From contig NZ_SSMY01000011.1 in the NCBI RefSeq assembly GCF_004799495.1, forward strand, positions 62,001 through 126,000: DNA of 64,000 nucleotides, in the 5' to 3' direction. A model generated the notes under the pieces. It saw nothing but the letters and a program-made list of their open reading frames with translations, was not told where the DNA came from and searched no databases. The translations under genes were made by a program, and so were the position numbers. This stretch comes from Sphingomonas sp. (lineage in GTDB: Bacteria > Pseudomonadota > Alphaproteobacteria > Sphingomonadales > Sphingomonadaceae). Each line of letters opens with the position of its first letter. Position 1 is the stretch's first letter. Below are positions 26,915 through 35,389 of the stretch, in pieces.

Positions 26915-28899
26915 CGGCGGATTTCGAAGAGGTGGCTCGCGGCTTCGGCCGCGAGCCGCACCTCCGCCGCGTGGTGCTCCCCCTAAAGGCGGTCCACGAG
27001 CGCGAATCGCTGATGAGTATCGTCTATCGCACCGCCGAACGGACGGAATTGACGCCGGGGCACATCATTCTGTCTGCTGGCTACCCCCACCGCCAGACAT
27101 ACAACATGGCAGTGACGGAACTGCAACGCGCGCCCGATCTCGCCTACGTGCTCGGCGTCGCTGAAGACGAGGTCCGCGCCCGAATCTACGCGGAGACCTT
27201 CCACTCGGGCCGCGGATGCACATTCGTGAATTTCGCGGGCGCGTCGGTCCCGGCGACGCTCCTGAACGTCCGCGAGAGGAAGATCGCGCCGGCCGCGCTC
27301 GAGGATCGCCCGTTCCACCACCTGTTGTCGGAGCACCGGCTGCTGCCCTTCGATGCTGACACGGGCACCTTGTTAATCTCGCGCTGTCCGGAATGCCGCA
27401 AGCGGCTAGCGTGGACCGTCGTCCGGTCGTTTTACCGCTGCCCCTGTGGCGCCGATCTGCGCACCGCGCCATCCATCGCCGTGCCCGAAGAGTTCGTCGA
27501 TGGCGCGACGGCAATGGCGCACCTTCTCGACCCACGAACGGCCACGCACGCTCCCGCCGTCGAGGCGCTACCGGCGTCGATCCGGACTATGAACCGCGGC
27601 AGCCTGTTCGAGATCGGCTGGCAGACCGCCGTTGCGATCGGTTTCGCGGAGCGGCCGGAGGCCAATGCCGCCAACTGGCCGGACGACTGCAAGATCCGAA
27701 CGCTCGACCTCGCCGCCCGACTGCTCGCGAACTGGCCCGCGAGCGCCGAGGCGGCCTTCGCCGAGATCGCCTCGACGGAGCACCGGCGCCGGGCCGTCAC
27801 CAGTCTCGCAGCCCTTGCCCGGTCGACCCGGATTCCGGACGATGTGCGCGCGGGTATCCGGTCCATCCTGCCGCCGCGCGCGACGGCGACCCGGGCCGCT
27901 TCCTCGGGCCGGCCCCACGGCGTCAACCTCACCGCCTCTGAGCGATCATTGCGGCGCGAGGCGTATGCGGCCCGTGGCGGCGAGGGCACGATCGTCGGCG
28001 ATCGCGTTGCCGATTCCGTTTCGATGAATCAGGCGTGCCACATCCTTGGAACGTCCATACAGGACACATCGCGCATGCTCCGCACGATGGAACCGGTTGA
28101 CGCGCTCGGCGCGCACAAGTCACGCGTTCGCTACGCGCGTAACGACGTCGAACGCTTGGCCGACCTCATCGACAACCGGATCCCGATCGACACGCTTTCC
28201 TACCGCTCCGGCATATCGATCCACGGCATCGAGCAGATGGTCTGCCTTGGCTACCTTGACCGTCTTGACGAACCGGCGATCCTGGCGGGTTACAAGACGC
28301 CTCAGGTCGATCGCCGATCGGTCGTAGCCCTGGTCGATTGGATCGTCCGGCGGTCGCTCGATCACGAGCCGGATGGCTGGATCTCGCTCCCGCAAGCGAT
28401 GAAGGCCATAGGCGGCAGGGAGAAACCATGGGGGCCGGCATTCACCCTGCTGTTGACCGAGCAGTCGCTGCCATTCTTCTGGCGCGGCGGCGAGCGGGAT
28501 GGCTACCTGCCCACCGGCGCGATCATCGTCCCGCCAAGGGCGACCGAGGCGTTCCGCACGGTCGCCTTCTCGAGGCTGGATCATCCGCTTTTCGATTTCG
28601 ACGAATACCTTACCGCCAGGGACGCGACGACGGTTCTGAATATCTCCGATTCTAAGTTCACCAAGATTCGCGAAAAACATTTCCGAGGCGCGGTCATTAA
28701 AAACGGCCGGATCGCGGCCGCGGCGGTCATTGCCGCCGCGCAGACCTGGGTGGCACCGGGCGAGCTGGCGGCTAGGTCCGACCGAACCCCGCACGAATGC
28801 TTCACCGAACTGCAGCGCGCCAAGCTGCCCCGAACCTTGCTCGGCTTTCCGCGCCTCGAGGCCGAGCGCCTCATGAAATTGGCGCCCAGCGATTTCTGA
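26911..28899 (+). CDS. tniQ: TniQ/TnsD-like target-selection protein
   Basis: A 662-residue TniQ-family protein. The N-terminal TniQ domain includes LTPGHIILSAGYPHRQTYN. A zinc-ribbon follows (CPECRKRL and RCPCGADL, about 158-180). Several HTH-like regions fill the C-terminal half (NQACHILGTSIQDTSRML, DSKFTKIREKHF). In Tn7, TnsD reads attTn7 beside glmS. No glmS is nearby, and this protein is longer than Tn7 TnsD (about 508 residues), so it may use another attachment site. It starts with GTG coupled to tnsC. Confidence 0.85.
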   Translation: MTADFEEVARGFGREPHLRRVVLPLKAVHERESLMSIVYRTAERTELTPGHIILSAGYPHRQTYNMAVTELQRAPDLAYVLGVAEDEVRARIYAETFHSGRGCTFVNFAGASVPATLLNVRERKIAPAALEDRPFHHLLSEHRLLPFDADTGTLLISRCPECRKRLAWTVVRSFYRCPCGADLRTAPSIAVPEEFVDGATAMAHLLDPRTATHAPAVEALPASIRTMNRGSLFEIGWQTAVAIGFAERPEANAANWPDDCKIRTLDLAARLLANWPASAEAAFAEIASTEHRRRAVTSLAALARSTRIPDDVRAGIRSILPPRATATRAASSGRPHGVNLTASERSLRREAYAARGGEGTIVGDRVADSVSMNQACHILGTSIQDTSRMLRTMEPVDALGAHKSRVRYARNDVERLADLIDNRIPIDTLSYRSGISIHGIEQMVCLGYLDRLDEPAILAGYKTPQVDRRSVVALVDWIVRRSLDHEPDGWISLPQAMKAIGGREKPWGPAFTLLLTEQSLPFFWRGGERDGYLPTGAIIVPPRATEAFRTVAFSRLDHPLFDFDEYLTARDATTVLNISDSKFTKIREKHFRGAVIKNGRIAAAAVIAAAQTWVAPGELAARSDRTPHECFTELQRAKLPRTLLGFPRLEAERLMKLAPSDF

Positions 28900-28935
28900 C
28901 CGGTCGGGCCGCTTAGGTCACTGTCATTGCCGACT

Positions 28936-28989
28936 GCATACCCTAAGCGGGTATGCCATCGGATTGGAAGCTCGTTAGCGGGTATCCCA
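28936..28989. repeat. Repeats after tniQ, possible transposon-end sites
   Basis: GCATACCC-N5-GGGTATGC (28936-28956) is a perfect 8-bp inverted repeat. Its right half belongs to a direct repeat, TAAGCGGGTATGCCA (28944-28958) and TTAGCGGGTATCCCA (28975-28989), spaced 31 bases, three helical turns. Spaced repeats of this kind at the end of a tns operon could be TnsB-binding sites or a regulatory site. The other end of the element does not show the same sequence in this window. Confidence 0.4.
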
Positions 28990-29092
28990 CGATGTGCAGA
29001 ATTACGCTTTTTGGACGATTCCAAGGGGTTACGGCGAACATCCTAAACGAGCACGATCATCAGCGATCCATTCAGGTTTTTGCAAATTGCCG

Positions 29093-29186
29093 GCGCGGGA
29101 CTGAATCCCGCGCCGTCGGACCTCGCTTTGCGAGGCCGGCCGATCGGCGTCTCACGATTAGCACGCGCTAATCGTGTGCGCCTCTG
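29093..29186. repeat. Three-hairpin dispersed repeat, copy A
   Basis: Three hairpins follow in order: CGCGGGA/ATCCCGCG, CCTCGC-TTT-GCGAGG, and CACGATTAG/CTAATCGTG. They are joined by GTCGGAC and GGCCGGCC-like linkers. A second copy at 58827-58938 keeps the order and linkers but has different paired bases, so stems are conserved by compensation. The element ends exactly at the stop codon of the minus-strand response-regulator gene. It marks the apparent junction between accessory island and chromosome. Confidence 0.7.
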
Positions 29187-29573
29187 CTAGAGGATAACAT
29201 CCCCCTCGCCACCCGCGAGGATGCGGCCCATCGCCTCGAACAGCGCATCCATCGCGACCGGCTTGAACAGCACTTCGTCGGCGCCCGCGGCGATGCACCG
29301 CTCGCGCAGGTCGAGCGCGGTGTCGGCGGTGACGACGATGATCGGCATCTTCGCCTTGGCGTCGGTGCGCGCGCGGATCGCCTTGATCGCGGTGATCCCG
29401 TCCATGCCGGGCATGCGCAGGTCGATCAGCGCCATGTCGTAATCGTGGGCATCGATCATCTTTAGACCGATCTCGCCATTTTCGGCCTCGGCCATCGTGG
29501 CGCCGGCTACGTCGAGCATGTCGGCGACGACTCGCCGGTTCATCGGATCGTCCTCGATGAAGATGACGTTCAT
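29187..29573 (-). CDS. Single-domain response regulator
   Basis: A 128-residue receiver domain with no output domain. Acidic pair EDD (about 7-9), phospho-acceptor Asp in LIDLRMPGMDG (about 51), Thr in VVTADT and Lys in LFKPV are all present, so it should be phosphorylated. It lies 61 bases downstream of the hybrid histidine kinase gene on the same strand and is the likely partner. Output by protein-protein contact, CheY-like, is inferred. Confidence 0.9.
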   Translation of the reverse strand: MNVIFIEDDPMNRRVVADMLDVAGATMAEAENGEIGLKMIDAHDYDMALIDLRMPGMDGITAIKAIRARTDAKAKMPIIVVTADTALDLRERCIAAGADEVLFKPVAMDALFEAMGRILAGGEGDVIL

Positions 29574-29634
29574 CAGCGATTCCCGCGCGGCGCGGCGGAG
29601 GGGGTGTGTTGCAGCATTACGACTCCCCTAACCA

Positions 29635-32067
29635 TCATGCGGCCCGACTAGCAATATCATCATTCGTCGGATGCGTAACGATTGCGTTGACGAGCGCGGC
29701 GCCGGCGATCGGCTTGGCAATCAGCTGATCGACCCCGGCGGCGGCGAAGCGGGCACGATCGGCATCCTCCGGATTCGTCCACAACAAGGATACCGGTACG
29801 CCTGTCAGCGCGCGGACGCCACCCTCCGCATCGCCGTTCATCGCAACGGTGACTTCGTCGATCAGCACACGGCCGATCCCCCCGGCCGCGAGCGCCGCGA
29901 CCGCTTCGTCGATCGACCCGGCGATTTTCAAAGCGGCGACGCGCGACGCGAACAGCGTCTTGAGCATCGCGCGGCTGATCGGGTTCTTGTCGACGATCAA
30001 CAACGCAGCAGCATCGCTGGCGGCGGAAACCGGTGCTTCCTCGGCGAGCCGCACCAGCGGCAACGCGAAGGTAAAGGTCGACCCCTCGCCTTGCTCGCTG
30101 GCCACCGTCACGTCGCCGCCCATGGCACGTGCGATGTTGCGGCAGATCGCGAGGCCGAGCCCAGTCCCGCCGAACTGCCGCGTCGTGCCGGCATCGGCCT
30201 GGCGGAACGATTCGAAGATCAGTTCGAGCTTGTCGCGGGGAATCCCGATCCCGCTGTCGCGGATCACGACCGTCATTTGCTCGCCCTCGCTCGTCTCGAT
30301 CACGCCGGACGAGACTTGGATCGTCCCCGACTGGGTGAACTTGAGCGCGTTGGACAACAGGTTGAACACGACCTGGCGCAGCCGTGCCGGATCGCTCTCG
30401 ATCCGCGGCGGCGCGGCGGCGAGGTCGAGCTCGAATCCCAACCCTTTGTCCCGCGCCTGCTCCTCCCACATCCGCGACACATCCTTGAGCATCGCAGGCA
30501 GATCGACCGGTGCGCGCTCGATCGTGAGGTTGCCCGTCTCCATCTTCGCGACATCGAGGATATCGTCGACCAATGCGCGCATCGACACGCCCGCGCCGTG
30601 CACCACGCCGATCCGGTCGCGCGTCGCCTCGTCGAGCCGCTGATCGGCCAGCATCACCTGGGTCATGCCGAGGATACCGTTCAACGGCGTGCGGATCTCG
30701 TGGCTGGTGGTCGCGAGGAATTCGGTCTTGGCGGCGAGCGCCTTGCCCAAAGCGGCGTTGGTCGATTCAAGATCGACGTTGGCGGCGCGCACCTCGTTGC
30801 GGCTGCGCCGGATCGTGACCAGGCCGAAGCCCAGCATGCCAACGATGATCATCGCGCTGATGCCCGACCCGACGAAGATCCAGAATTGCGTGCGCGCCTT
30901 CGCTTGTTCGAAGTCCAGTTTGCGCTTGGCATCGTCCGCCTGCAGCTTCGCGATCTTCAGGTCCTGATTCGCCGAATCGAACCGCGCCGCCATCAGCGCG
31001 GTGTTGGTCGATGCGCGCAGCTTGCCGATCTTGTCGTCGAGCACCTTGAGCGCTTCGAGCTGGGCTAGTGCGTTGGGTTTGTCGCCCAACGCCTTGTAGA
31101 TTTCGTATGCGGTCTTGCGCGCCTGCCAGAATTGCGTGTCGTCAGCGCTATCGAGGCCGGCGAAGGCCTGCTCGATCTGGGCGCGCGCGCCGTTCAGGTC
31201 ATGCCGCTGCAGCCGGGCTTGCGCCGACACCGCGAGCACCTTCGCGCGTTCCTCCGACGAGGCCGTCGGCCCCAGCAAATGGAACGCTTCGGCCAGCGTG
31301 CGGTCCGCATCGTCGAGCAGGCCCGCCGCCAGTTCATTGCGCGCGACGTTGCGGAGGATCGGCAGGAGCAACGCTGGGCTCTTGAGCCCGCGCGCCAAGT
31401 CCATCGCCTTGTTGAACTCGGCCTCAGCCTCCCGGTAGCGTCCGAGTTCGCGCAGCATGTCGCCACGATTGTTGTGCATCGACACCAGCAGCAACGGGTC
31501 GCCGTGATACACGTCGAGCGCCTGGTCGACATATTTAAGCGCACCGTTGTAATCGTTCGCGTCGAGGTACAGCGCCGAAATGGTCAGCAGCGCAATCGCC
31601 TGGCTGCGCGTCTCGCCGATCTTGCGGTAGATTTCGAACGCCGCCTGGATATCGGTCAACGCGCCGGCAACATTGGCGGTCAGCGCATTGTAATTGCCCC
31701 GCGACAACAAGGCGTCGGCGTTCAGCTTGGTGCCCGGCGCGACGCGGACGATGCTGGCAAGCGCTTCGTTGATCAGCGCCCCACCCTTCTGGATCTGGTT
31801 GTCGCGGACGGACGCTTCGCCGAGCAGCCAGCTCGCGGTCGCGCGTGCAATATCGCCCGCGACGCCGGTCAATCGCTGGGCATCGGCGCGCGCTGCAAGC
31901 GCGCGGTCGATCGCTTTGTGCGGGTCGGTCAGCATCGTCGCGCGGGCATCGGCGATCGCCACATCGACCCTTGCCTGCGCCGAAGCGGCGGATTGCGCCT
32001 GCACGCCCGTCGGCACCCCGGCGAGCATCAGCAAAACGATCAGTGTTCGGCGAAATCCCGCAATCAT
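29635..32067 (-). CDS. TPR-containing hybrid sensor histidine kinase
   Basis: About 810 residues. A signal or anchor segment (MIAGFRRTLIVLLMLAGVP) is followed by a periplasmic TPR array (about 60-370), a coiled stretch and a transmembrane helix (FWIFVGSGISAMIIVGMLGFGL). HisKA has the phospho-His in ATTSHEIRTPLNG. HATPase has NLLSNALKFT, DSGIGIP and GGTGLGL. A C-terminal receiver-like domain (LLIVDKNP, VLIDEV, LIAKPI) follows. The start is the ATG giving MIAGFRR; the reading further upstream overlaps the EAL gene. It probably works with the downstream receiver protein. Confidence 0.88.
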   Translation of the reverse strand: MIAGFRRTLIVLLMLAGVPTGVQAQSAASAQARVDVAIADARATMLTDPHKAIDRALAARADAQRLTGVAGDIARATASWLLGEASVRDNQIQKGGALINEALASIVRVAPGTKLNADALLSRGNYNALTANVAGALTDIQAAFEIYRKIGETRSQAIALLTISALYLDANDYNGALKYVDQALDVYHGDPLLLVSMHNNRGDMLRELGRYREAEAEFNKAMDLARGLKSPALLLPILRNVARNELAAGLLDDADRTLAEAFHLLGPTASSEERAKVLAVSAQARLQRHDLNGARAQIEQAFAGLDSADDTQFWQARKTAYEIYKALGDKPNALAQLEALKVLDDKIGKLRASTNTALMAARFDSANQDLKIAKLQADDAKRKLDFEQAKARTQFWIFVGSGISAMIIVGMLGFGLVTIRRSRNEVRAANVDLESTNAALGKALAAKTEFLATTSHEIRTPLNGILGMTQVMLADQRLDEATRDRIGVVHGAGVSMRALVDDILDVAKMETGNLTIERAPVDLPAMLKDVSRMWEEQARDKGLGFELDLAAAPPRIESDPARLRQVVFNLLSNALKFTQSGTIQVSSGVIETSEGEQMTVVIRDSGIGIPRDKLELIFESFRQADAGTTRQFGGTGLGLAICRNIARAMGGDVTVASEQGEGSTFTFALPLVRLAEEAPVSAASDAAALLIVDKNPISRAMLKTLFASRVAALKIAGSIDEAVAALAAGGIGRVLIDEVTVAMNGDAEGGVRALTGVPVSLLWTNPEDADRARFAAAGVDQLIAKPIAGAALVNAIVTHPTNDDIASRAA

Positions 32068-32113
32068 GCCTAGCGCATGACAGATGCGAGTTAAGACGGC
32101 GCTAAGCCTGACG

Positions 32114-33514
32114 TCAGGCGACGCGGCGGAAGGCGCCGGCGCGAAATGTCGCGCGCGCCGAATCGACCAGCGCCGCATCCTTGTGATCGCGCATATAATG
32201 GCAGAAGGCGTCGATCTCGAGCGGGCGACTGATCAGATAGCCCTGGATCATGTCGCACCCCATGACGCTGAGTAGCGCTAGCGCGGCGGGGGTTTCGACG
32301 CCCTCGGCAGTCACTTCCATCTCCAGCGCGTGCGCAAGATCGATGGTCGAGCGGACGATCAGCGGGTCGCGATTGCTGCTGGTCAGTTGCAGCACGAACA
32401 TTTTGTCTATCTTCAGCTCGCGCGCCGGAAGCTGTTTCAGATACGCCAGGCTCGACAGGCCGGCGCCGTAATCGTCGATCGCGATCGCGATGCCATGGTC
32501 GGCGAACACGTTGAGGTTGGCGATCGCGCTGACGGGGTCGCGGATCACCGAGGTTTCGGTGATTTCGAAGCCCAGCGACACGTCCGATGCGCTGACGATC
32601 TCGCACGCGCGCTTGACGAACTTGGCGTTGCTCAACAACTGACCGGAGATGTTGACGAAGATCGGGATGTCCTGGCCCTCGGCGCGCAGCCGTTGCTGAT
32701 CGGCGATCACCTGCTCGATCGTCCATAGGGTCAACCGGTCGATGTCGCGCGTGCTTTCGGCGAGCGGGATGAAGTCGCTGGGCAGGATCAGCCCGCGTAC
32801 CGGGTGCCGCCAGCGCACCAAAGCCTCGGCACTCGCCACTTCCTGGCGGCGCACATGCACCTTGGGCTGGTATTGCAGGAACATCTCGCCCCGGTCGATC
32901 GCGTGCGTCAGGTCGCGCTTGAGTGCCATCACGTCGACCATCGGGTCGAGCATCGACAGGTCGCGGACGACGGGGCCGTGCTCATGGCGGGACTGATTAA
33001 GCGCGTCCTCGACCTCTTCGGCCAGCCGTACGTCGTTGATGAGGCCGGGCGGCCCCGCCGCGACACCGATCGCGAGGTCGACGGGATGGTTCTCGCCGTC
33101 GAGATCGAACGGCTCGGCGACCGCGCCCGCCAGCACCTTGGCGAAACGGTCGAGGTCGGCCGCGTCGCCGACACAGGTCTCGACCTCGATCGTCCAGCGC
33201 CCGACCACCGATACCGCGGCATCGGGCATCAGCGCGACGATCCGGTCGGCGACGTCGAGCGCGACGTCGTTCGAGCGCGCCACGCCGAGCAAGCGGCGCA
33301 ACGCGGCCTGATTGGTAAGCTGCAACAGCGCCTGGGCGATCCACGGCTTGGCGAGCGAGATTTCGGTCGGCGTGACTCGCGGGTCGCGCCCGCGCGCGCC
33401 AGCCGCACGCCCGCGCCGGGCGACCGACAGGTCCGAGGAATGATCCGAGGTGCGAACGCGCGCCATGCCCTGGGCAATACCCTCCTGAACTGAAGGAACT
33501 CTTAAGTGCGCCAT
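32114..33514 (-). CDS. EAL-domain cyclic-di-GMP phosphodiesterase
   Basis: A 466-residue protein with a weak GGDEF-like N-terminal region (about 60-190, no GGDEF motif) and a full EAL domain. The motifs are EALVRWRHP, FVNISGQLL, FEITETSVI, IDDYGAGLSSLAYLKQLP, LKIDKMFV and TAEGVETPAAL, so metal and catalytic residues are intact. It should hydrolyse cyclic-di-GMP and affect motility or biofilm choice. It lies just upstream of the histidine kinase on the same strand, suggesting one signalling unit. Confidence 0.9.
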   Translation of the reverse strand: MAHLRVPSVQEGIAQGMARVRTSDHSSDLSVARRGRAAGARGRDPRVTPTEISLAKPWIAQALLQLTNQAALRRLLGVARSNDVALDVADRIVALMPDAAVSVVGRWTIEVETCVGDAADLDRFAKVLAGAVAEPFDLDGENHPVDLAIGVAAGPPGLINDVRLAEEVEDALNQSRHEHGPVVRDLSMLDPMVDVMALKRDLTHAIDRGEMFLQYQPKVHVRRQEVASAEALVRWRHPVRGLILPSDFIPLAESTRDIDRLTLWTIEQVIADQQRLRAEGQDIPIFVNISGQLLSNAKFVKRACEIVSASDVSLGFEITETSVIRDPVSAIANLNVFADHGIAIAIDDYGAGLSSLAYLKQLPARELKIDKMFVLQLTSSNRDPLIVRSTIDLAHALEMEVTAEGVETPAALALLSVMGCDMIQGYLISRPLEIDAFCHYMRDHKDAALVDSARATFRAGAFRRVA

Positions 33515-33553
33515 ATTGGCTCACTCGCATGCGAATAAGCCGCTATACGCGAA

Positions 33554-33582
33554 TTGCTTTCTGGTTAAATTTCAATTAATAA
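33554..33582 (+). promoter_or_regulatory. Candidate sigma-70-like promoter of a small transcript
   Basis: TTGCTT (33554-33559), a 17-base spacer and TAATAA (33577-33582) form a plausible promoter inside an unusually AT-rich stretch. Transcription would start near 33589 and run through the small peptide frame to the hairpin at 33688-33751. Confidence 0.45.
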
Positions 33583-33621
33583 TTGGGCTGTGCCCGGGGT
33601 GGGCGCACAAGGAGTAAAGCA

Positions 33622-33675
33622 ATGCTCGCGTTTATCATTGCGCTTATCCACGGCGACACCATTCGCCCCTGGTAA
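33622..33675 (+). CDS. Possible 17-residue hydrophobic peptide
   Basis: The frame encodes MLAFIIALIHGDTIRPW and is preceded by AAGGAG with ideal seven-base spacing. A candidate promoter lies upstream and a 12-bp hairpin downstream, so promoter, ribosome site, frame and stop sit in one short unit of about 170 bases. It could be a small membrane peptide, a leader peptide or a chance frame. It is the main content of the 400-base gap between the EAL and nodT genes; the rest of the gap (33757-33921) is AT-rich and shows no gene. Confidence 0.4.
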   Translation: MLAFIIALIHGDTIRPW

Positions 33676-33687
33676 AGCGATTTTAGA

Positions 33688-33755
33688 CGGCCCGCTTCCC
33701 GCCGGTTTTCCTCGTTTTAACAACGGGATGCCGGTGGAGGCGGGCCGCTCTTTAT
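33688..33755 (+). terminator. Terminator-like hairpin after the small peptide frame
   Basis: CGGCCCGCTTCC (33688-33699) pairs with GGAGGCGGGCCG (33736-33747, one G-U pair). CCGG at 33702-33705 pairs with 33731-33734. CTCTTTAT follows, a weak T tract in the plus direction only. Confidence 0.5.
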
Positions 33756-33921
33756 CCGGCGTCCCGGCACTGTAGAAATCCGCAGCATTGCTGACTGAAA
33801 GCCGTTAAAAATTAACTATTTGTTAACTTTTCCGAATCGGATGTTAACCATCTAACGATCGTTGAAACGGCCGTTTTCGATTGTTGCGTCCAGGCAACAG
33901 GTTGACCCGATAGGCGGCGGC

Positions 33922-35388
33922 CTATTCCGCCGACCAACCTCCGCCCATCGCCTTGAACAGCGCCGCGGTCTGTTGCCGCAGTTGCGCGTCGCTCGCCGCG
34001 AGGTTCTCGCGCGCGCGCAGCACGTCGATCTGCGTGTTGATCACCGTGTCCTGTGCGACCAGTCCGGCCTTGTAGCGTGCGAGGTCCGCGCCCGCCGATC
34101 GATCGGCATCGGCCAGCGCCTGGCGCAGCAACGCGTTGCGCCGCCGCTCGGCATCGATCCGCGTCAAAGCATCCTCGACGTCGCGCAACGCCTGGAGCAC
34201 GGTCGCGCGATACGCCTGGTACGCCTGCTCGCGCTGCTCCTTGCGCACGCCGACCGTGGCCTTGCGCCGGCCCCAGTCGAACAGCGGGAAGGTAGCGGCA
34301 CCCGTGCCGGTCAATTGCAGGCTGTCGCCGGTGAACAAGGTCGCGAGCGAGGTGGAAATGAGTTGCGCCATCCCGGTCAGGCTGAACTTGGGATAGAGAT
34401 CGGCGGTCGCGACCCCGATATCGGCGGTCGCGGCCGCTAGGTTGCGCTCGGCCGCGCGGATATCGGGGCGCCGCCGCAGCAGGTCGCTCGGCAACCCGGC
34501 CGGTATCGCGGGCGTCGCGGCGAGCGCGGGCAAGGTACCCGACAGTTCGCCGAGCAGGTCTTCTGGGTTCTGGCCGAGCAGCACGCCGAGCGCATGCTTG
34601 CGGACGTCGAGGTCGGCCTTGAGCGGCTCGAGCCGCGCGCGCGTCGCGGTGATGTTGCCGTTCTGCCGCGTCACGTCGATCGCGGGGACCAGTCCGACCT
34701 TGGCGATGTTACCCGAGATTTGCAGTGCGCGGCCCTGACGCTCGATTTCGCTGTTCAACACCGCGATCTGGTCCTGGTCGAGCCGCAGCGCGAAATAAGC
34801 GTCGGCGACCTCGGCGGCCAGCGTCACTGCAGCGTCGCGGCGGTTCCATTCGGCCGCCTCGGTCCGCGCCAGCGCCGCCTCGACCCCGCGCCGTCCGCCG
34901 CCAAAGATGTCGAGTTCCCAGCTCGCGTCGAACCCGACCGCATAGGTCATGATGCTGTCGCCGGGGAGTGCCACGCCGCCCGCCGTGCCGGAGCCCGAGC
35001 CCGATCCGCTCCCGCCGCCGCCCGAAAACGCGCGCGCGAGCGACGAAAAACCGGCATTCTTGCTGAACCGCACGTCGGTGACGTTGGCGTCGGCGTTGAC
35101 CGTCGGCTTGTACTGCGCGCGCGCCTGGATCTCGCCGAGCCGCGCTTGGCGCACCCGGCTGGCGGCGGTCGCCATGTCGGGATTGTCCTTGAGCGCGCGG
35201 TCGATCAGTCCGGTCAGCGCGGGGTCGCCGAACGCTTCCCACCAGCGCGCCGGGTCGATCGCCTGCCCAGCCGGCGCGGGGCCCGCAAAGGCAGCTGGCA
35301 CAGGCAGACCGGGCTTCGTGTAATTGGGGCCGACGGTGCAGGCGGTGACCGCGAGCATCGACACGAACAGGATCGGTTTCTTCAGCAT
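33922..35388 (-). CDS. NodT-family outer-membrane efflux lipoprotein
   Basis: A 488-residue TolC-like outer-membrane factor. The signal peptide ends in a lipobox (LAVTACTVGPNY), so it is a lipoprotein. Typical marks are WWEAFGDPALTGLIDRAL, long helical barrels and GLPSDLLRRRPDIRAAE, the NodT repeat signature. It is last in the tetR-emrA-emrB-nodT order and forms the outer channel of the tripartite pump. A Gly/Ser-rich loop (SGGGGSGSGSGSGTAGG) at about 120 is an unusual insertion. The start is the ATG giving MLKKPILF. Confidence 0.92.
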   Translation of the reverse strand: MLKKPILFVSMLAVTACTVGPNYTKPGLPVPAAFAGPAPAGQAIDPARWWEAFGDPALTGLIDRALKDNPDMATAASRVRQARLGEIQARAQYKPTVNADANVTDVRFSKNAGFSSLARAFSGGGGSGSGSGSGTAGGVALPGDSIMTYAVGFDASWELDIFGGGRRGVEAALARTEAAEWNRRDAAVTLAAEVADAYFALRLDQDQIAVLNSEIERQGRALQISGNIAKVGLVPAIDVTRQNGNITATRARLEPLKADLDVRKHALGVLLGQNPEDLLGELSGTLPALAATPAIPAGLPSDLLRRRPDIRAAERNLAAATADIGVATADLYPKFSLTGMAQLISTSLATLFTGDSLQLTGTGAATFPLFDWGRRKATVGVRKEQREQAYQAYRATVLQALRDVEDALTRIDAERRRNALLRQALADADRSAGADLARYKAGLVAQDTVINTQIDVLRARENLAASDAQLRQQTAALFKAMGGGWSAE

Positions 35389-35389
35389 A

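Noticed and set aside
20614-29100. CRISPR-associated transposon (CAST)
   Set aside because: There are no cas genes and no repeat-spacer array near the tns genes or anywhere in the window.
28900-29190. tRNA gene as the island attachment site
   Set aside because: No cloverleaf or TTCGA-type T-loop arrangement could be found; the hairpins belong to the dispersed repeat.
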